The notes beneath the pieces were generated by a model, which saw nothing but the letters and a program-made list of their open reading frames with translations, had not been told where the DNA came from and searched no databases. 64,000 nucleotides of DNA from Volvox africanus (lineage: Eukaryota; Chlorophyta; Chlorophyceae; Chlamydomonadales; Volvocaceae), in contig BSDZ01000091.1 in NCBI GenBank assembly GCA_030268105.1, forward strand, positions 434,001 through 498,000, given 5' to 3'. This document shows positions 23,728 through 33,463 of this stretch, one piece after another. The position numbers and the translations under genes are program-made. The first letter of the stretch is position 1, and every line of letters starts with the position of its first letter.

Positions 23728-24960
23728 TTTCGGCTGAGGTACAAACGGCGGCATTAGAGGGCAATCCTTCGTAGAATGGCTCTCCGCACACCGTAGACAA
23801 ACGTTGGCCAATTTTCGACGCTCGAATTCGGAACGATTGCAATTCCATTTTGGCATAAATGTGTCGTCCGTACGAGTACGCTTCGCGTTGGGGTCGGAAC
23901 GCTGTGCGGCTGCCGACGACGGCGCACCACCACGCTTCCTGTTCCTAGCTGGGTCCGAGCTCGGACCTGCCCCTCCTGTACCACGGACACCCGAGCTAGC
24001 GCCCCCGCGCGCCTTGCGTTGCCCGTTGCTGCGTCGCGTCGCGGCAGTAGGCGTGGGGCGGGTCGCGCCGAGGTCCTGGTCGAGAGCCACAGCTTCCCCA
24101 AGCGGATCCTGCACTTGCACGGCATTTGCACGAGGGGCAGACTTGACTTCTTCCTCGCCGGCAAGAAGTCGTATCTCCGCGCCCTTAGCAAAAGCGACCA
24201 ACGCGTCATACGACTTGATCTGCGCTCCAACCAAGTCAGTGGCGCACCATTTAGCCAAAAGTTTCGTTAGGCCTCGCCTAAACCAAAAGACACGCTCAGA
24301 TTCGGTGAGGTCAGCAATGGGAGTCACAAGTGCTTCGAAGCGTGACTGGTACGCAGGTACATTTTCATCCCGACGCATGTGGTAGCTACCCGCTGCCAAA
24401 ACGTTACGAGCTTCCACATCGCGTGCTTGAACCTCAGTAGCGAATCGTGCGAGCAAAGCGGCGACCAACTCGTCAAAAGTATAGCTGCCCCGGGCGTTGG
24501 TCCAATTGCGATACCAGTCCTTCGCTGAGCCCTCGAGGGTGTTACCAACGAAGAGACACCTGATACCGTCATTGTCGCCACCATGAACAGCTTGGAGGTA
24601 CTTTTTAGCGTCACGCACGTACGCACGAGTTGCATCGGCTATGCTATGCCCTGGTGTCTTGTCGGTCAGCGAAATATTGAGCCTAGGAACGGGAATCGAC
24701 AATCTCATCACCTCAGGGATGTCATCATGCCCTCGAGCTTGAGGTAATGGCAGAACCCTTGGTCCAGCAGTGTTGTCCATATTCGTGTTCACTGCTGAAT
24801 GCGGCACAATTAAGTGAGCAGGGGTCTGAAGGAAAAGGGGCTCTTGAGTGGCTCGCGCGCCAACAGTCTCAAGACCTCTATCCGGCGCTCTAGCAGCTAC
24901 AACGAAATCGGGTTGGCTAGCTAGGCTAGTGTGCGGCGTATCGTCGTGTTCCGCGGACAT
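23725..24960 (-). CDS. gag: Element C gag (411 aa)
   Basis: Full-length Gag with the zinc knuckle C388, C391, H395, C400 and the basic linker before it. It ends Q-P-K-TAG, and the next codons (GGG CTT GCC) continue open into pol. The start ATG is the first in the frame and conserved between copies. Gag would assemble particles around the element RNA. Confidence 0.93.
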   Translation of the reverse strand: MSAEHDDTPHTSLASQPDFVVAARAPDRGLETVGARATQEPLFLQTPAHLIVPHSAVNTNMDNTAGPRVLPLPQARGHDDIPEVMRLSIPVPRLNISLTDKTPGHSIADATRAYVRDAKKYLQAVHGGDNDGIRCLFVGNTLEGSAKDWYRNWTNARGSYTFDELVAALLARFATEVQARDVEARNVLAAGSYHMRRDENVPAYQSRFEALVTPIADLTESERVFWFRRGLTKLLAKWCATDLVGAQIKSYDALVAFAKGAEIRLLAGEEEVKSAPRANAVQVQDPLGEAVALDQDLGATRPTPTAATRRSNGQRKARGGASSGVRGTGGAGPSSDPARNRKRGGAPSSAAAQRSDPNAKRTRTDDTFMPKWNCNRSEFERRKLANVCLRCAESHSTKDCPLMPPFVPQPK

Positions 24961-25263
24961 GGAGCACGAAACGATACCCTAGTTTTGCGTAATAGAAGCC
25001 GACTTCTATCGCAAAGGCAAGAGTACAAAGTGATTCGGTGAGCCTACCGACAGTACTCTTGAGAAGATTCAGCAAACTCAGCAAGTAATTGCCCAGCTGA
25101 GTCCTGATCTCCGTAGTTTGGGCAATGAGAGTCGCCAACTGGTCCGGACGAACGCCGGTTTCAGTCGCCGCGGCAAGCAATGCCGGTGCACTGAGATTAC
25201 CTGCGACTCAGAGCATACACTTACACAACAAGTGCAGCAATCTAGGTAAAAGCAATTAAACAA

Positions 25264-25359
25264 TTACAAACCGGAAGCGGCGGCGTCCAAAACGGCGCGG
25301 CCTAAGTCTTCGGCAAAAGTATCTAGCGGTCCTCGTGGTTCGTCGCTGGAACTCGCCAT
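25264..25359 (-). CDS. Element C leader ORF (31 codons)
   Basis: Counterpart of the leader ORF in A, with the same start and end and the same possible 5' splice site at its stop codon. Confidence 0.45.
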   Translation of the reverse strand: MASSSDEPRGPLDTFAEDLGRAVLDAAASGL

Positions 25360-25404
25360 AGAAAGAACCTACTTCCGATTAGACAAAGAGAGACAGTTAG
25401 GCAA

Positions 25405-25423
25405 CGAACCGGTCTCGCTACCA
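25405..25423 (-). other. Primer-binding site of element C (variant)
   Basis: On the element strand it reads TGGTAGCGAGACCGG; all other family-1 and family-2 copies read TGGTATCGAGACAGG. Both imply a tRNA acceptor ending in U-A-CCA, compatible with an eukaryotic initiator tRNA-Met (A1:U72). It sits 3 bases inside the 5' LTR. Confidence 0.75.
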
Positions 25424-25426
25424 AAT

Positions 25427-26245
25427 TGTTGTACCTCTCGTTCGCGTTTGCTCATGAGTATCTGCACGTCTGGAGACTATCGACACCGATGCGCGAGCAC
25501 TTGCAAGTACAGCAAGGCAAGCGAGAGCAAACAAAGACAGCGGAAGACTTCAAGACGAAGAGAGATATAACTTACGGTCTTACAGGTCGGAATGATGCAA
25601 TGAACGAAATCGCCGTCAGCGCCGGAAGCAAGCAATCATCACGCGGCGGTGATTAGCGAAGTTAAGGCTTAGCTCGGGCTAAGTAGAATAGTGTATAGGA
25701 ATAGTAATTTAGAACACACGAGTGTTCTCCGGTATCGGATCTCTTGCTTAGCCGTCCTCGCATCTGTTATACTCGCAGCATCGCAATGCCGTACGATTCA
25801 CATCAGGAGGCCGATCCTAGATGTGACAACCCTACTGCGTCTAGGCGATGTCTACGCATAACAACGTGTAAGCCTTTCCGGCATTCGCATGATGCAAGGG
25901 TCCGGATAACGATATCCGGTTGCAGGGCATGCATCGCGACGAGTGCGGCGCTCTCAACGTGTGCTGTAATGAAGTAATATTATATCAGATAATATTACTT
26001 ATTGTTTCGTAGCACGAGCATAATGCGCACTTCCATGCTTCGGGCTTTCATGCATGCTAGGCGGATTTGCCATGATGCGATGTCGCGATGGATAATGACA
26101 ACATGCCAAATGCATATATAAATGTACACGAATACATTTATATCATGCAGATTCATTCATATGCAATGCGTTCATCACAAAAGCACTTCGCCTCGTAGGA
26201 TCGCGTCGACCTACGCGTCGGCGGGAAATGAACCGTAGCACAACA
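25427..26245 (-). repeat. 5' LTR of element C (819 bp)
   Basis: It matches the 3' LTR at 18785-19603 with no difference found by eye and ends at the CGTGT target duplication. Confidence 0.95.
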
Positions 26246-27939
26246 CGTGTCCGTGTATGGATTGCATGCCGCGGTCTCAAAGGTAGTGTTCGCTCGAATA
26301 AGGTGTGCCCGCTGGGTTTGCTCCAAGGGGGGCGGGTCCCATCGGCCCTGCCGCTGAGGGGTCGTTAGATTGCTGTCCTTGGGTTTTGGGTATTTCGAGA
26401 GGGGGTTCACCCTCTGTGGTCTCGTTTGCTCATATCTCTCCATCGCCTTTGGTCCGTTGGGCAACCTTCCGAGTTGTGTTGCGGGGATATCAGACGGCTC
26501 CCATATTACTCTGCGGAAGTGGTGGTCGATCCGCGTGCCATAGAGGCCTGTCACTGGCAAGAGCTGCTTGGGCACGTATCCCATACTGGCATATGCGCCG
26601 ACGATAGACTTCGGGGTAACAGTGTCTTTCCAGGGAACCGTGTAATATTGTTCATGGGTTGAGGTCGTATCCGCCCCAGTTTTCCGTTTCCTGGGGGGTT
26701 TCACCTTTGAGGGGACGGTACGTTTTGTGATTGGGCCCGCGAGTATTTCCGTGATGTCCTCTGCATCGTTGTATAGGTCGTAAACTATCTGTTGTTGCCC
26801 CGTTGTGTCCTTTGCTTGTCCTTTTCCAGGCTTCCAGGGTATCCGGTCTTCCAGGATTTGATCGCGGGTAACCTTCCATCGAGGTCTCCACCATTGTGGG
26901 GTGAGGTGCTCTGGTAGCTTCGGTGTCCCTGGTAGCGCTCCGACCGGTTCGGGTGTAGGTGGGTGACCGGCGTATTTCCTGGCGGTGATGCTCGATCCAG
27001 CCCCTGTCGCACCCGTGCCTGTGCTGGCGCGGGAGTGACGTGGCGCTACCGCCGTGCAGTCAAGTCCCTTTTCAGCGAGGTATGCCAGCACGGGGTTTGG
27101 GGTGCCGGTTTCTCCTGGCACGGGGGTCATACTGATGTTTAGTGTGCGACGGGTTTGCCGGCTTGGCCCCTGGACGATAGGCCCGGGAGGGTTTCCTAGG
27201 TTGGGTACACTCCTACGGGTGTCTTTTTGCAGGGCTGCCATGACGCGTCTCACTTCTATATACGATGTGCATTGTGGGGCTGGGTCTCGGAGTTGTGCGC
27301 CGTGGATGGCTGCAGAATCTGTTCTCACGTTGCTGTTGTCACAGCGTGTATTGTTGTTGATGAAGTCCTGTTGCCGCTGATAGGCGGATGTTGTGCGCTT
27401 CCGTCCTGTGCATGCTGGATCCGAAGGGCGGCTCGGCGGCGCTGGCGGGTCGCTCTTCATGTCATCTGGCTTGGTGTGGGGATGGTGTGGTTTCTGCGTG
27501 GTCTTACACCACACGATAGGTGTATTACGGCGTACCTGCGGGTCGAGGGATGGTGCTAGTATTGGGTTGGGGAGACTTGATTTGTGCCGGAGGCCGGGGA
27601 ATGGCAGGTCGCTGGGAATCTCGCGGAGGCGTCTGTCTTCCAGAGGTAGCACGGACGACCAGCAACGCGGGTCATGTGCCTTCGTGTGTGGGGCTTGGGG
27701 GCATTGGGCACTTATCGCTAGGCTTAGTCGATTCAGGGCAATCTTGTGCCGGTGTTGCACCTTGCCCCGGGGGAAAAGCTTCTGGAGTTCGGTGATGGTG
27801 ATGAGGTGTTGTGTTGTGTTCTTGTCAATGAGCGCGTGCATGTCTAAGCCCAGCTCTGTTAAGGGGAGCAGGCACCGGAACGGCAGGGTTCCGGGCTTTG
27901 TGTCTTGCCGTGCGTTGATGACGGAGGCGGCCGTCATGA
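26246..27939 (-). pseudogene. LINE segment downstream of RT, Pro-rich, uncharacterised
   Basis: An open frame of about 560 LINE codons. If the 270-bp SINE-like insert is removed at its duplication, the RT frame runs straight into it (N-T-S-L-N-T then L-M-T-A-A-S). The first 60 or so residues (L-P-L-T-E-L-G-L-D to L-F-P-R-G-K) look like the end of an RT thumb. The rest is Pro, Arg and Thr rich with low complexity, then a Trp-rich stretch (P-Q-W-W-R-P-R-W) and a basic segment (P-P-R-K-R-K). At the left end it is cut by element C after T-D-T, and the frame continues at 18784 for about 20 codons to a frameshift. No named domain is recognised. Confidence 0.55.
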
Positions 27940-27953
27940 GAGTGTTTAGGGAT

Positions 27954-28223
27954 TATTATTATTATTATGGTTACTCCGCCCTTGCGGGCTGGCGTGTATT
28001 ATGGGGATCTCCGGAATTTTAACTGAGTGGGCACGCGTACCTCAGCGTCTTCATCTGAGGCCGCTAGAGATCACCTGTTTTTTGGTTACGCAGAGTTTGC
28101 TTGCTCTCTACGGCCCCTATCCATGTGCCAGCCCCTTCGGATGTACTGGCATTTAGGTGGGTGTCAAACCACCCCGCACCATCAGCCCAGTTACGGGCCT
28201 CAGATGTGCACTTCACGGGCTAT
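27954..28223 (-). mobile_element. SINE-like 270-bp insertion in the LINE, 14-bp TSD
   Basis: The 14-bp sequence GAGTGTTTAGGGAT occurs at 27940-27953 and 28224-28237 and brackets the insert. On the minus strand it ends in (TAA)n directly before one duplication copy, as expected of target-primed reverse transcription. It has no coding capacity. Near the 5' end is a box-B-like GGTTTGACACC inside a GGTGG/CCACC stem (28160-28170), and a weak box-A-like TAGCCCG at the very start. Its 3' end shares ACACGCCAG plus a GC-rich stretch with the LINE's 3' UTR. It could be a tRNA-derived SINE or a deleted LINE copy. Confidence 0.65.
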
Positions 28224-30061
28224 GAGTGTTTAGGGATGTGTTGTACGGCATCCCCTTGTCTGTGATCGTGATGCCGTGGTCTCGCGCCAGGGTCAGCTGT
28301 TTTAAGGTGGTATAAAAACTGCTCTCACGTTTCAACATGTGCATCCTGGTGTCGGCCGCCAGACGACACTGCAGCTCAAGCATGGCTCTTGTCACGACGC
28401 CTAGCCAGCCTTCATCATTTAGGAATAAGACCAGCGCGCGTACTGCCATGCGCACGTAGATTGGTAGCAGGGACCCAACTCCCAATCCATACTGTTCCGC
28501 TGGTAGCAGCACGGCACGTGTGGGGAAACTGGTGGGCAAGCCGTGGCAGCGTCGGGCTACGCATGCTATCATCGTGTCCAAAAGTTTGATATCGTTAGGT
28601 GTGTATGCCATGGTGGGGAAGCTGTACGACACTACCGGTTGTATACAATTCTGTATGATTCTGATGCATTGGTCCGGCGATGCTAGGGAGCCCTGAAGTA
28701 GGTCACCCTTGTCCCTCACCGTCTTGCAGACATGGGCCATCTGTGCACTCCAGTTGAGGGTCATCGTCACGTGTACCCCAAGGTATTTGTAGGGCTCCGT
28801 GGGGGGTAGGTACGGCACTGCCTGGCCGCTTATCTTTATTTTTTCCTCCAGGGCTGACTTGAGTGTGCGTGTACAAGTGGGTACGTTCAGGCCTCAGTCA
28901 GCCCAAGCTCTGTGGTGCAGGATGCCCGTCACTGCGCTTTTTTTGTGGTTTACGTGCAGGCCCGCCCATTTTGAGTACAAGCTGATTTTGTTGCATTGCA
29001 TTTGTAGGTCTTGTGCGTTGTTGGTCATCACAGCGAGGTCGTCGGCGTATGCGGCTGAGCTTCCGTGGTATCTGGCGTTCAAGCTGTCAGAGAGGCAGCC
29101 ATATTTGTACCCTCGTCCGCCTGCATGAAGCCATCGGAGGAGTGGTTCAAGGAAGATGATGAATAGCACCGGCGAAAGCGTGTCTCCCTGAACCGTGCCA
29201 CGTTTGATCATTATTGGTGCTGTGTGGCCGTGCTCTGTCCGTATAGTGGTCCGTGCCTGGCTGTAAAGGTCCCGTATGACATAGATGACGTCTTCGGGTA
29301 GCCCCAAGTCGTACATGATCTGTAGCAGCAGGTCGTGGTTGATGGTGTTGAATGCCGAGGAGAAATCGACAAATAGCAAGTAGAGATCTTTGCGTGCGAG
29401 GCCAGCATCCTCAATCACATGGAGCAGGTTTTGGATTTGCCTTTCCTTGTTTCTGTACCGGAGGAACCCTTCTTGCGCCTCACTGAACAATGAGAGTTTG
29501 GGAGCGACGTCCCCGATGGACACTGTGATGAGGCTAGTCCATAGCTTATAAAAGGTGTTGGCGAGGGCAATGGGTCTCTTGTTGCTCAAGAGGAGCGCAT
29601 CCCCTGCTTTCGGTAGGAGGACCGTGACGGATTCAGTCCATGTCTTCGGTGTGCGGGCCTGGACCCACATAACTTTCAGGAGGACATGGATGGTGGTCTG
29701 TAAGGTAGCAGGCCCTCAGCAGCTCGTTAGGTAGTCCATCTGGTCCCGGCGTCTTATTACGGGCTAGGTGTTGGATACATTTGTTAAAGTTAAACGAGTC
29801 AGTGACGCTGCAAAGCAAGACTTTATCCGTGGCCTGTCTCGGGCTGGTTAGGGAGAAGGCGTCTGGTGCGGTGTTCTGCAGGAATGGGTACGATCGTGGG
29901 ATTTCCTCGGGGCGGTACCGTCCAGTCTTTGGGGCGCTAATGGGGGCGGCCTGCTTCTGGTAGTCCTGGTGTACAGCTTCAAGGATGGATTCGGGTTCCA
30001 TGCACACTTTTCCTGAGACTGGGTGTTTCTGTTGTATCCTTAATGCATTTCGGTAATTCAT
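28224..30061 (-). pseudogene. LINE reverse transcriptase
   Basis: The RT is spread over three open pieces, 30061-29633, 29670-28894 and 28818-28213. It shows N-K-T-P-G-P-D-G-L-P-N-E, R-P-I-A-L-A-N-T-F-Y-K-L, motif A F-V-D-F-S-S-A-F-N-T, motif B G-T-V-Q-G-D-T-L-S-P, motif C Y-A-D-D, motif D (G-L-H-V-N-H-K-K) and Y-L-G-V. A frameshift lies near 29700 and an in-frame TGA at 28894-28896; otherwise the frame holds. It copies LINE RNA at the nicked target. Sequence upstream of the first Met at 30061 turns abruptly AT-rich, so the N-terminus is lost here. Confidence 0.88.
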
Positions 30062-30452
30062 TGAGATATAATAATTATATGTTTATTATTTTATGATATA
30101 ATATAATTAATTATCAGATTAACTGTTTCATGTTCCCATCTGGCATTTGATTTGTGGATTTGGTCTAGGCTGTCGACGACCAATACTAACTGACTTCCTG
30201 AAACATCTGAACCTGTCGGTTACTCCATAACCTGTATGGAATGGGCCATTTACCGCCTGAATGGTAAATGGTGGAACACCTGGTTCCTGGTTCACTGAAT
30301 CTCCGGTTATAGTGGTAACTTCTGAAGGTCACGCCCGGTTCGAGGCCTTATGGTCTCTCAAGTACGACCTAGTCGGCGGCTCTACTTAATCGGGCTCTGG
30401 CACAACAACCGGTATCTTTTGATACCACCCTTCGTGGGTACCATTTACAACA
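30062..30452 (+). repeat. Candidate 5' LTR of element G
   Basis: The right boundary is good: TTACAACA ends at 30452, followed by AGC and a TGGTATCGAGACTG primer-binding site. The left boundary is a guess: the LINE stops near 30061 and a TG begins at 30062, giving a 391-bp unit with TG...CA ends. The partner LTR is outside the window, so it cannot be confirmed. A perfect 9-bp hairpin lies at 30246-30271 (CCATTTACC/GGTAAATGG). Confidence 0.45.
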
Positions 30453-30455
30453 AGC

Positions 30456-30474
30456 TGGTATCGAGACTGTTCCT
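30456..30474 (+). other. Primer-binding site of element G
   Basis: TGGTATCGAGACTGTTCC, 3 bases after the LTR end. It has the same first 12 bases as families 1 and 2, hence the same initiator-Met-like primer tRNA. Confidence 0.75.
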
Positions 30475-30599
30475 CCCTGGGACGTCTCGTCAAGTTTTCC
30501 GCTGAAATCGTTCAAGCCTTCTCAAGTCTTTCTGTGGTAACTGCTCAAGCCACTCTAACCGCGCAACGTGCTAAAGCCACTCAAGCTACCCTTTTATAA

Positions 30600-30707
30600 A
30601 TGGACATCGACCACGATCTTCCTCCTCCCGACATCCCTCTGGACATGGAGACATTGCCTGAGGAGCTGAGCGCCGCTATTTTCGCTGCGGCTACCACAGG
30701 TCTGTAA
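30600..30707 (+). CDS. Element G leader ORF (35 codons)
   Basis: ATG at 30600, stop TAA at 30705-30707. It encodes an acidic peptide (M-D-I-D-H-D-L-P-P-P) ending A-A-A-T-T-G-L-stop, matching the position and ending of the family-1 leader ORF. A possible 5' splice site G/GTCTGT overlaps the last codons. Splicing to an AAAG/GTATTG acceptor at 31014 would join it in frame to the open stretch 31015 to about 31177. Confidence 0.45.
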   Translation: MDIDHDLPPPDIPLDMETLPEELSAAIFAAATTGL

Positions 30708-31014
30708 TATTCACGAAGTTAGTCTAGTGACACTCAGAACCTGCTCTCTGTGAGTTCGGCTGTGCTTTCTGTTAAAGTCAATCTCTAAGTTAGTCGCGGT
30801 CAACGTGACTCGCGACCTAGACAATTTTGCCTTCTCTGTTAGGTAATATCTTCCTGCAACACTGCTTTCTATCTAGAACTTGTATTGCAGTTTTGCTGAG
30901 GAATCCGTGTAGTTGCGGGTTCGATAGTACCTTCGCATCGAATCCGACGAGGAGTCGACTTCGTGAATTCACTTCGGCTTCCACTAATACATATATATCT
31001 CTGTTACTTGAAAG

Positions 31015-31247
31015 GTATTGTGTTTGTTCCAACCGCCGTGAGTGCTTCTGCAGTGTCAACACCTCAGACCCATCAGAGCGGCACTTCTGCCCAGTCACTC
31101 CGATCCATCGCAAATCAACTTCACGCGCGGACTTCAAAATTTTTGAAGTTCATCGAAGGCATCCAAGCGTTGGGTAGGCCCTGGTCCTTGCCTTTGCTTT
31201 GCCTTTCACCAGAACAGTCACTCGCAGTTCGATCTGTTAGGCTTTAA
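31015..31247 (+). CDS. Element G upstream coding region, possible second exon
   Basis: Open frame with no recognisable domain, Ser/Thr/Gln-rich then basic and helical (T-S-K-F-L-K-F-I-E-G-I). It occupies the place of the 84-codon open stretch before family-1 gag. At G/GTAGGCCC near 31173 it has a possible 5' splice site also seen in family 1 (G/GTAGGCTC). Joining to TTAG/GC near 31243 would place it in frame with the ATG at 31258. Splicing is inferred only. Confidence 0.35.
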
Positions 31248-31257
31248 GGCATACAAT

Positions 31258-31937
31258 ATGCAAGCCTCAAACTTAGCGAATGCTGTCTCGGCTCTTGCTG
31301 CCAACACCTTTCAGTTTGTTGGCCGGATTGCTGCTAATGCTAGCCAAGCGAATAGGTGGGAATGGCTCTCTAGGCTGACACAGCCACCAAATGCTGCTGT
31401 GGCAGGTGGTATCGACCTTCCGAACCAGCCTTCACCTATTCCCAGGCAAGGCGGCACAGCATCCCCTGAGGCACCTACATCACCTATTTGCCCCATCCCC
31501 TTTTTATGTTCATGGCCCTGCTGTAGTGTCAAACCATTTGACACCTGGTGCCGTGGATATTCCTGGGATGGCTCCCGCTGCCGCTGCGACAACTTGTGCT
31601 GCTGTTGTGGGCACCTCTTCCAGGCCACCTGGGCCTCCTCATACTGGACATGAGGACGAGGTGATAAAAATAGCGATCGCAGTGCCTAAGCTGAATATCC
31701 CTACGGATGTAAAGCTTTCTGATTTAGGACGAGTTGCTGCGCCTCTAACACAGGCCTTTGTCCGTAATGTTAGGAACTACTTTGACACAGCCCGTGGGGG
31801 TCAACAGGACTCTACGCGCCGTCTTTTCTTGGCCACTGCCTTTGAAGGCGCGGCAAGATTATGGCACGATCAATGGACTAACCCAAGGGATTCCTATACA
31901 TCTGAGGAACTACTAGAAGCACTGCTTGTCCGTTTTG
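31258..31937 (+). pseudogene. gag: Element G gag, N-terminal part
   Basis: Two overlapping frames (31258-31653, and 31391 onwards) encode a Gag N-terminus: an Ala/Pro-rich stretch, then V-P-K-L-N-I, A-F-V-R-N-V-R-N-Y-F and L-W-H-D-Q-W, which align with family-1 Gag. The shift between frames implies an indel. A solo LTR interrupts it after L-L-V-R-F; the frame resumes at 32777 with A-P-Q-V-Q-S-R. Confidence 0.75.
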
Positions 31938-32771
31938 TGTTGAACCTCTCCTTCGTGTTTGCTCATAAGTATCTGCGCGTCTGAAGGCTTTCGACACCGA
32001 TGTGCGAGCACTTGCAAGTACAGCAAGGCAAGCGCAAGCAAACAGAGACAGCGGAAGACTTCAAGACAAGAAGAGATATAACTTACAGTCTTACAGATCG
32101 AAGCGGTGCAATGGACGTAATCGCCGTCAGCGCCGGAAGCAAGCAATCATCACGCGGCGGTGATAAGCGAAGTTCAGGCTTAGCTCGGGCTAAGTAGAAT
32201 AGCGTATAGCAATAATAATGTAGAACACATGAGTGTTGTCCGGTCTCGAATGTCTTATCTTGCTTAGCCGTCCTCGCATCTGTTATACTCGCAGCATCGT
32301 GATGTCGTACGGTTCACACTAGGAGGCCAATCCTAAGTGTGACAATCCTACTGCGTATAGGCGATGTCTACGTATAACAACGTATAAGCCTTTCCAGCAT
32401 TCGCATGATGCAAGGGTCCGAATAACGATATTTGGTTGCAAGGCATGTATCGCGACGAGTGCGGCGCTCTCAACGTGTGCTGTAATGAAGTAATATTATA
32501 TCAAATAATATTACTTATCGTTTTGTAGCACGAGCATAATGCGCACTTCAATGCTTCGGGCTTTCATGCATGCTAGGCGGATTTGCCATGATGCGATGTC
32601 GCGATGGATAATGATGACATGCCAAATGCATATATAAATGTATACGAATACATTTATATCATGCAAGTTCATTCATATGCAGTGATCGTTCATGCGTTCA
32701 TCAAAATAGCACTTCGCCTCGTAGCGTCGCATCGACCTACGCATCGGCGGGAAACGAACTGTAGCACAACA
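31938..32771 (-). repeat. Solo LTR (834 bp) in element G gag, TSD TTTTG
   Basis: TGTTGAACC...GCACAACA, flanked by TTTTG at 31933-31937 and 32772-32776. It is in minus orientation and diverged from the family-1 LTRs (ACCTCTCCTTCGTGTTTG at its start). Hairpins are retained; one arm reads CCGAATA/TATTTGG, with one G-T pair. Confidence 0.92.
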
Positions 32772-33461
32772 TTTTGCACCCCAGGTCCAGTCACGTGACA
32801 CTGAGGCATGCCTGAAATTAAATGCTGGCAAATACCGCATGCCCTGGAGAAACTGACTCTGCCTATCAGAGCCGCTTTGAGGCTCTTGTCACGCCCATTG
32901 CAGACCTGTCTGATAGTGAGCACGTGTTTTGGTTTCAGCAGGGCCTGTCATCCGACCTTAGTGGGGACTGTGCAACTGACCTGTCGGGTAAAACCTTTAA
33001 GTCCTATACAGACTTGGTTCAGTTCTCCCTGGGAGCTGAACTTAGGTTACTGGCCCGACGGGAATCTGACAAACTGGCCCGTCCCAAACTGAACATGCTG
33101 TCGGTACAGGACATGGCTTTCGACGACCCTGACGAGGAGACCCCGGCGCCCCCGACCGCGGGCTGCATCCGTTCATACAGGCATCACTGGGCACGAGGAT
33201 CAGCCGCGGCAGGTTAAGGGCGCCGGTAAGTCTAAGAGGGGCGGTGGACAGCAGGGGAGGCACTTGGCCCCAAAAGGGGGCCACGTGCAGAAGAAGGGGC
33301 CTAAGCAGAACCTGGCGGAGTATTTAACTACATTCAAATGTACTAGACGGGAGTTCCATTTTCGTAATCAGCATGGGATGTGCCTCTGTTGCGGTTCCGA
33401 CTAACATAGGGTCGACTCCTGCCAAATGCTGGGGCCGGAGAAAAATAAGGGTAAGGACCAC
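32772..33461 (+). pseudogene. gag: Element G gag, C-terminal part with zinc knuckle
   Basis: It continues Gag after the solo LTR: Q-S-R-F-E-A-L-V-T-P-I-A-D-L and F-W-F-Q-Q-G-L match family 1. A frameshift near 32845 separates the first 25 or so codons from the rest. The zinc knuckle near 33385-33425 is C-x2-C-x4-H-x4-C, but a TAA replaces one x4 residue. The final TAG (GAC CAC TAG GAA CTT GCC, about 33461-33463) lies where family 1 has its gag TAG, and the following frame resembles the family-1 spacer. Confidence 0.7.
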
Positions 33462-33463
33462 TA

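Larger units (their letters stand above)
18785..26245 (-). mobile_element. Element C: complete, apparently intact family-1 chromovirus (7461 bp)
   Basis: Flanked by CGTGT (18780-18784 and 26246-26250), inserted in the LINE. The two 819-bp LTRs show no difference by eye. gag (411 codons) and pol are full length with one in-frame TAG between them. The polypurine tract lies at 19604-19619 next to the 3' LTR. The primer-binding site (25405-25423) carries two substitutions relative to all other copies. This is one of two copies that could be autonomous, the other being F. Confidence 0.95.
8463..30061 (-). mobile_element. Non-LTR retrotransposon (LINE), RT-RNase H-CCHC-restriction-like endonuclease type, split by four insertions
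   Basis: Minus-strand LINE whose pieces are 30061-28224, 27939-26246, 18784-17791 and 10110-8463 (about 6.2 kb in all). Insertions are a SINE-like unit (27954-28223), element C (18785-26245, TSD CGTGT), element B (10933-17790, TSD TGGCG) and a solo LTR (10111-10924, TSD CTATG). Removing each at its duplication restores the reading frame across the SINE, B and solo-LTR sites. The order is RT, long uncharacterised region, RNase H, CCHC finger, restriction-like endonuclease, 3' UTR and AT-rich trinucleotide tail. The 5' end, where an apurinic-type endonuclease could lie, is cut off at 30061 next to element G. RT plus RNase H plus restriction-like endonuclease recalls the Dualen/RandI group of Chlamydomonas; this is architecture-based inference. 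Confidence 0.8.

Noticed and set aside
26246..27937. First taken for a separate LINE ORF1 (gag-like)
   Set aside because: Removing the 270-bp insert at its 14-bp duplication makes it continuous with the RT frame, so it is the downstream part of the same polyprotein.
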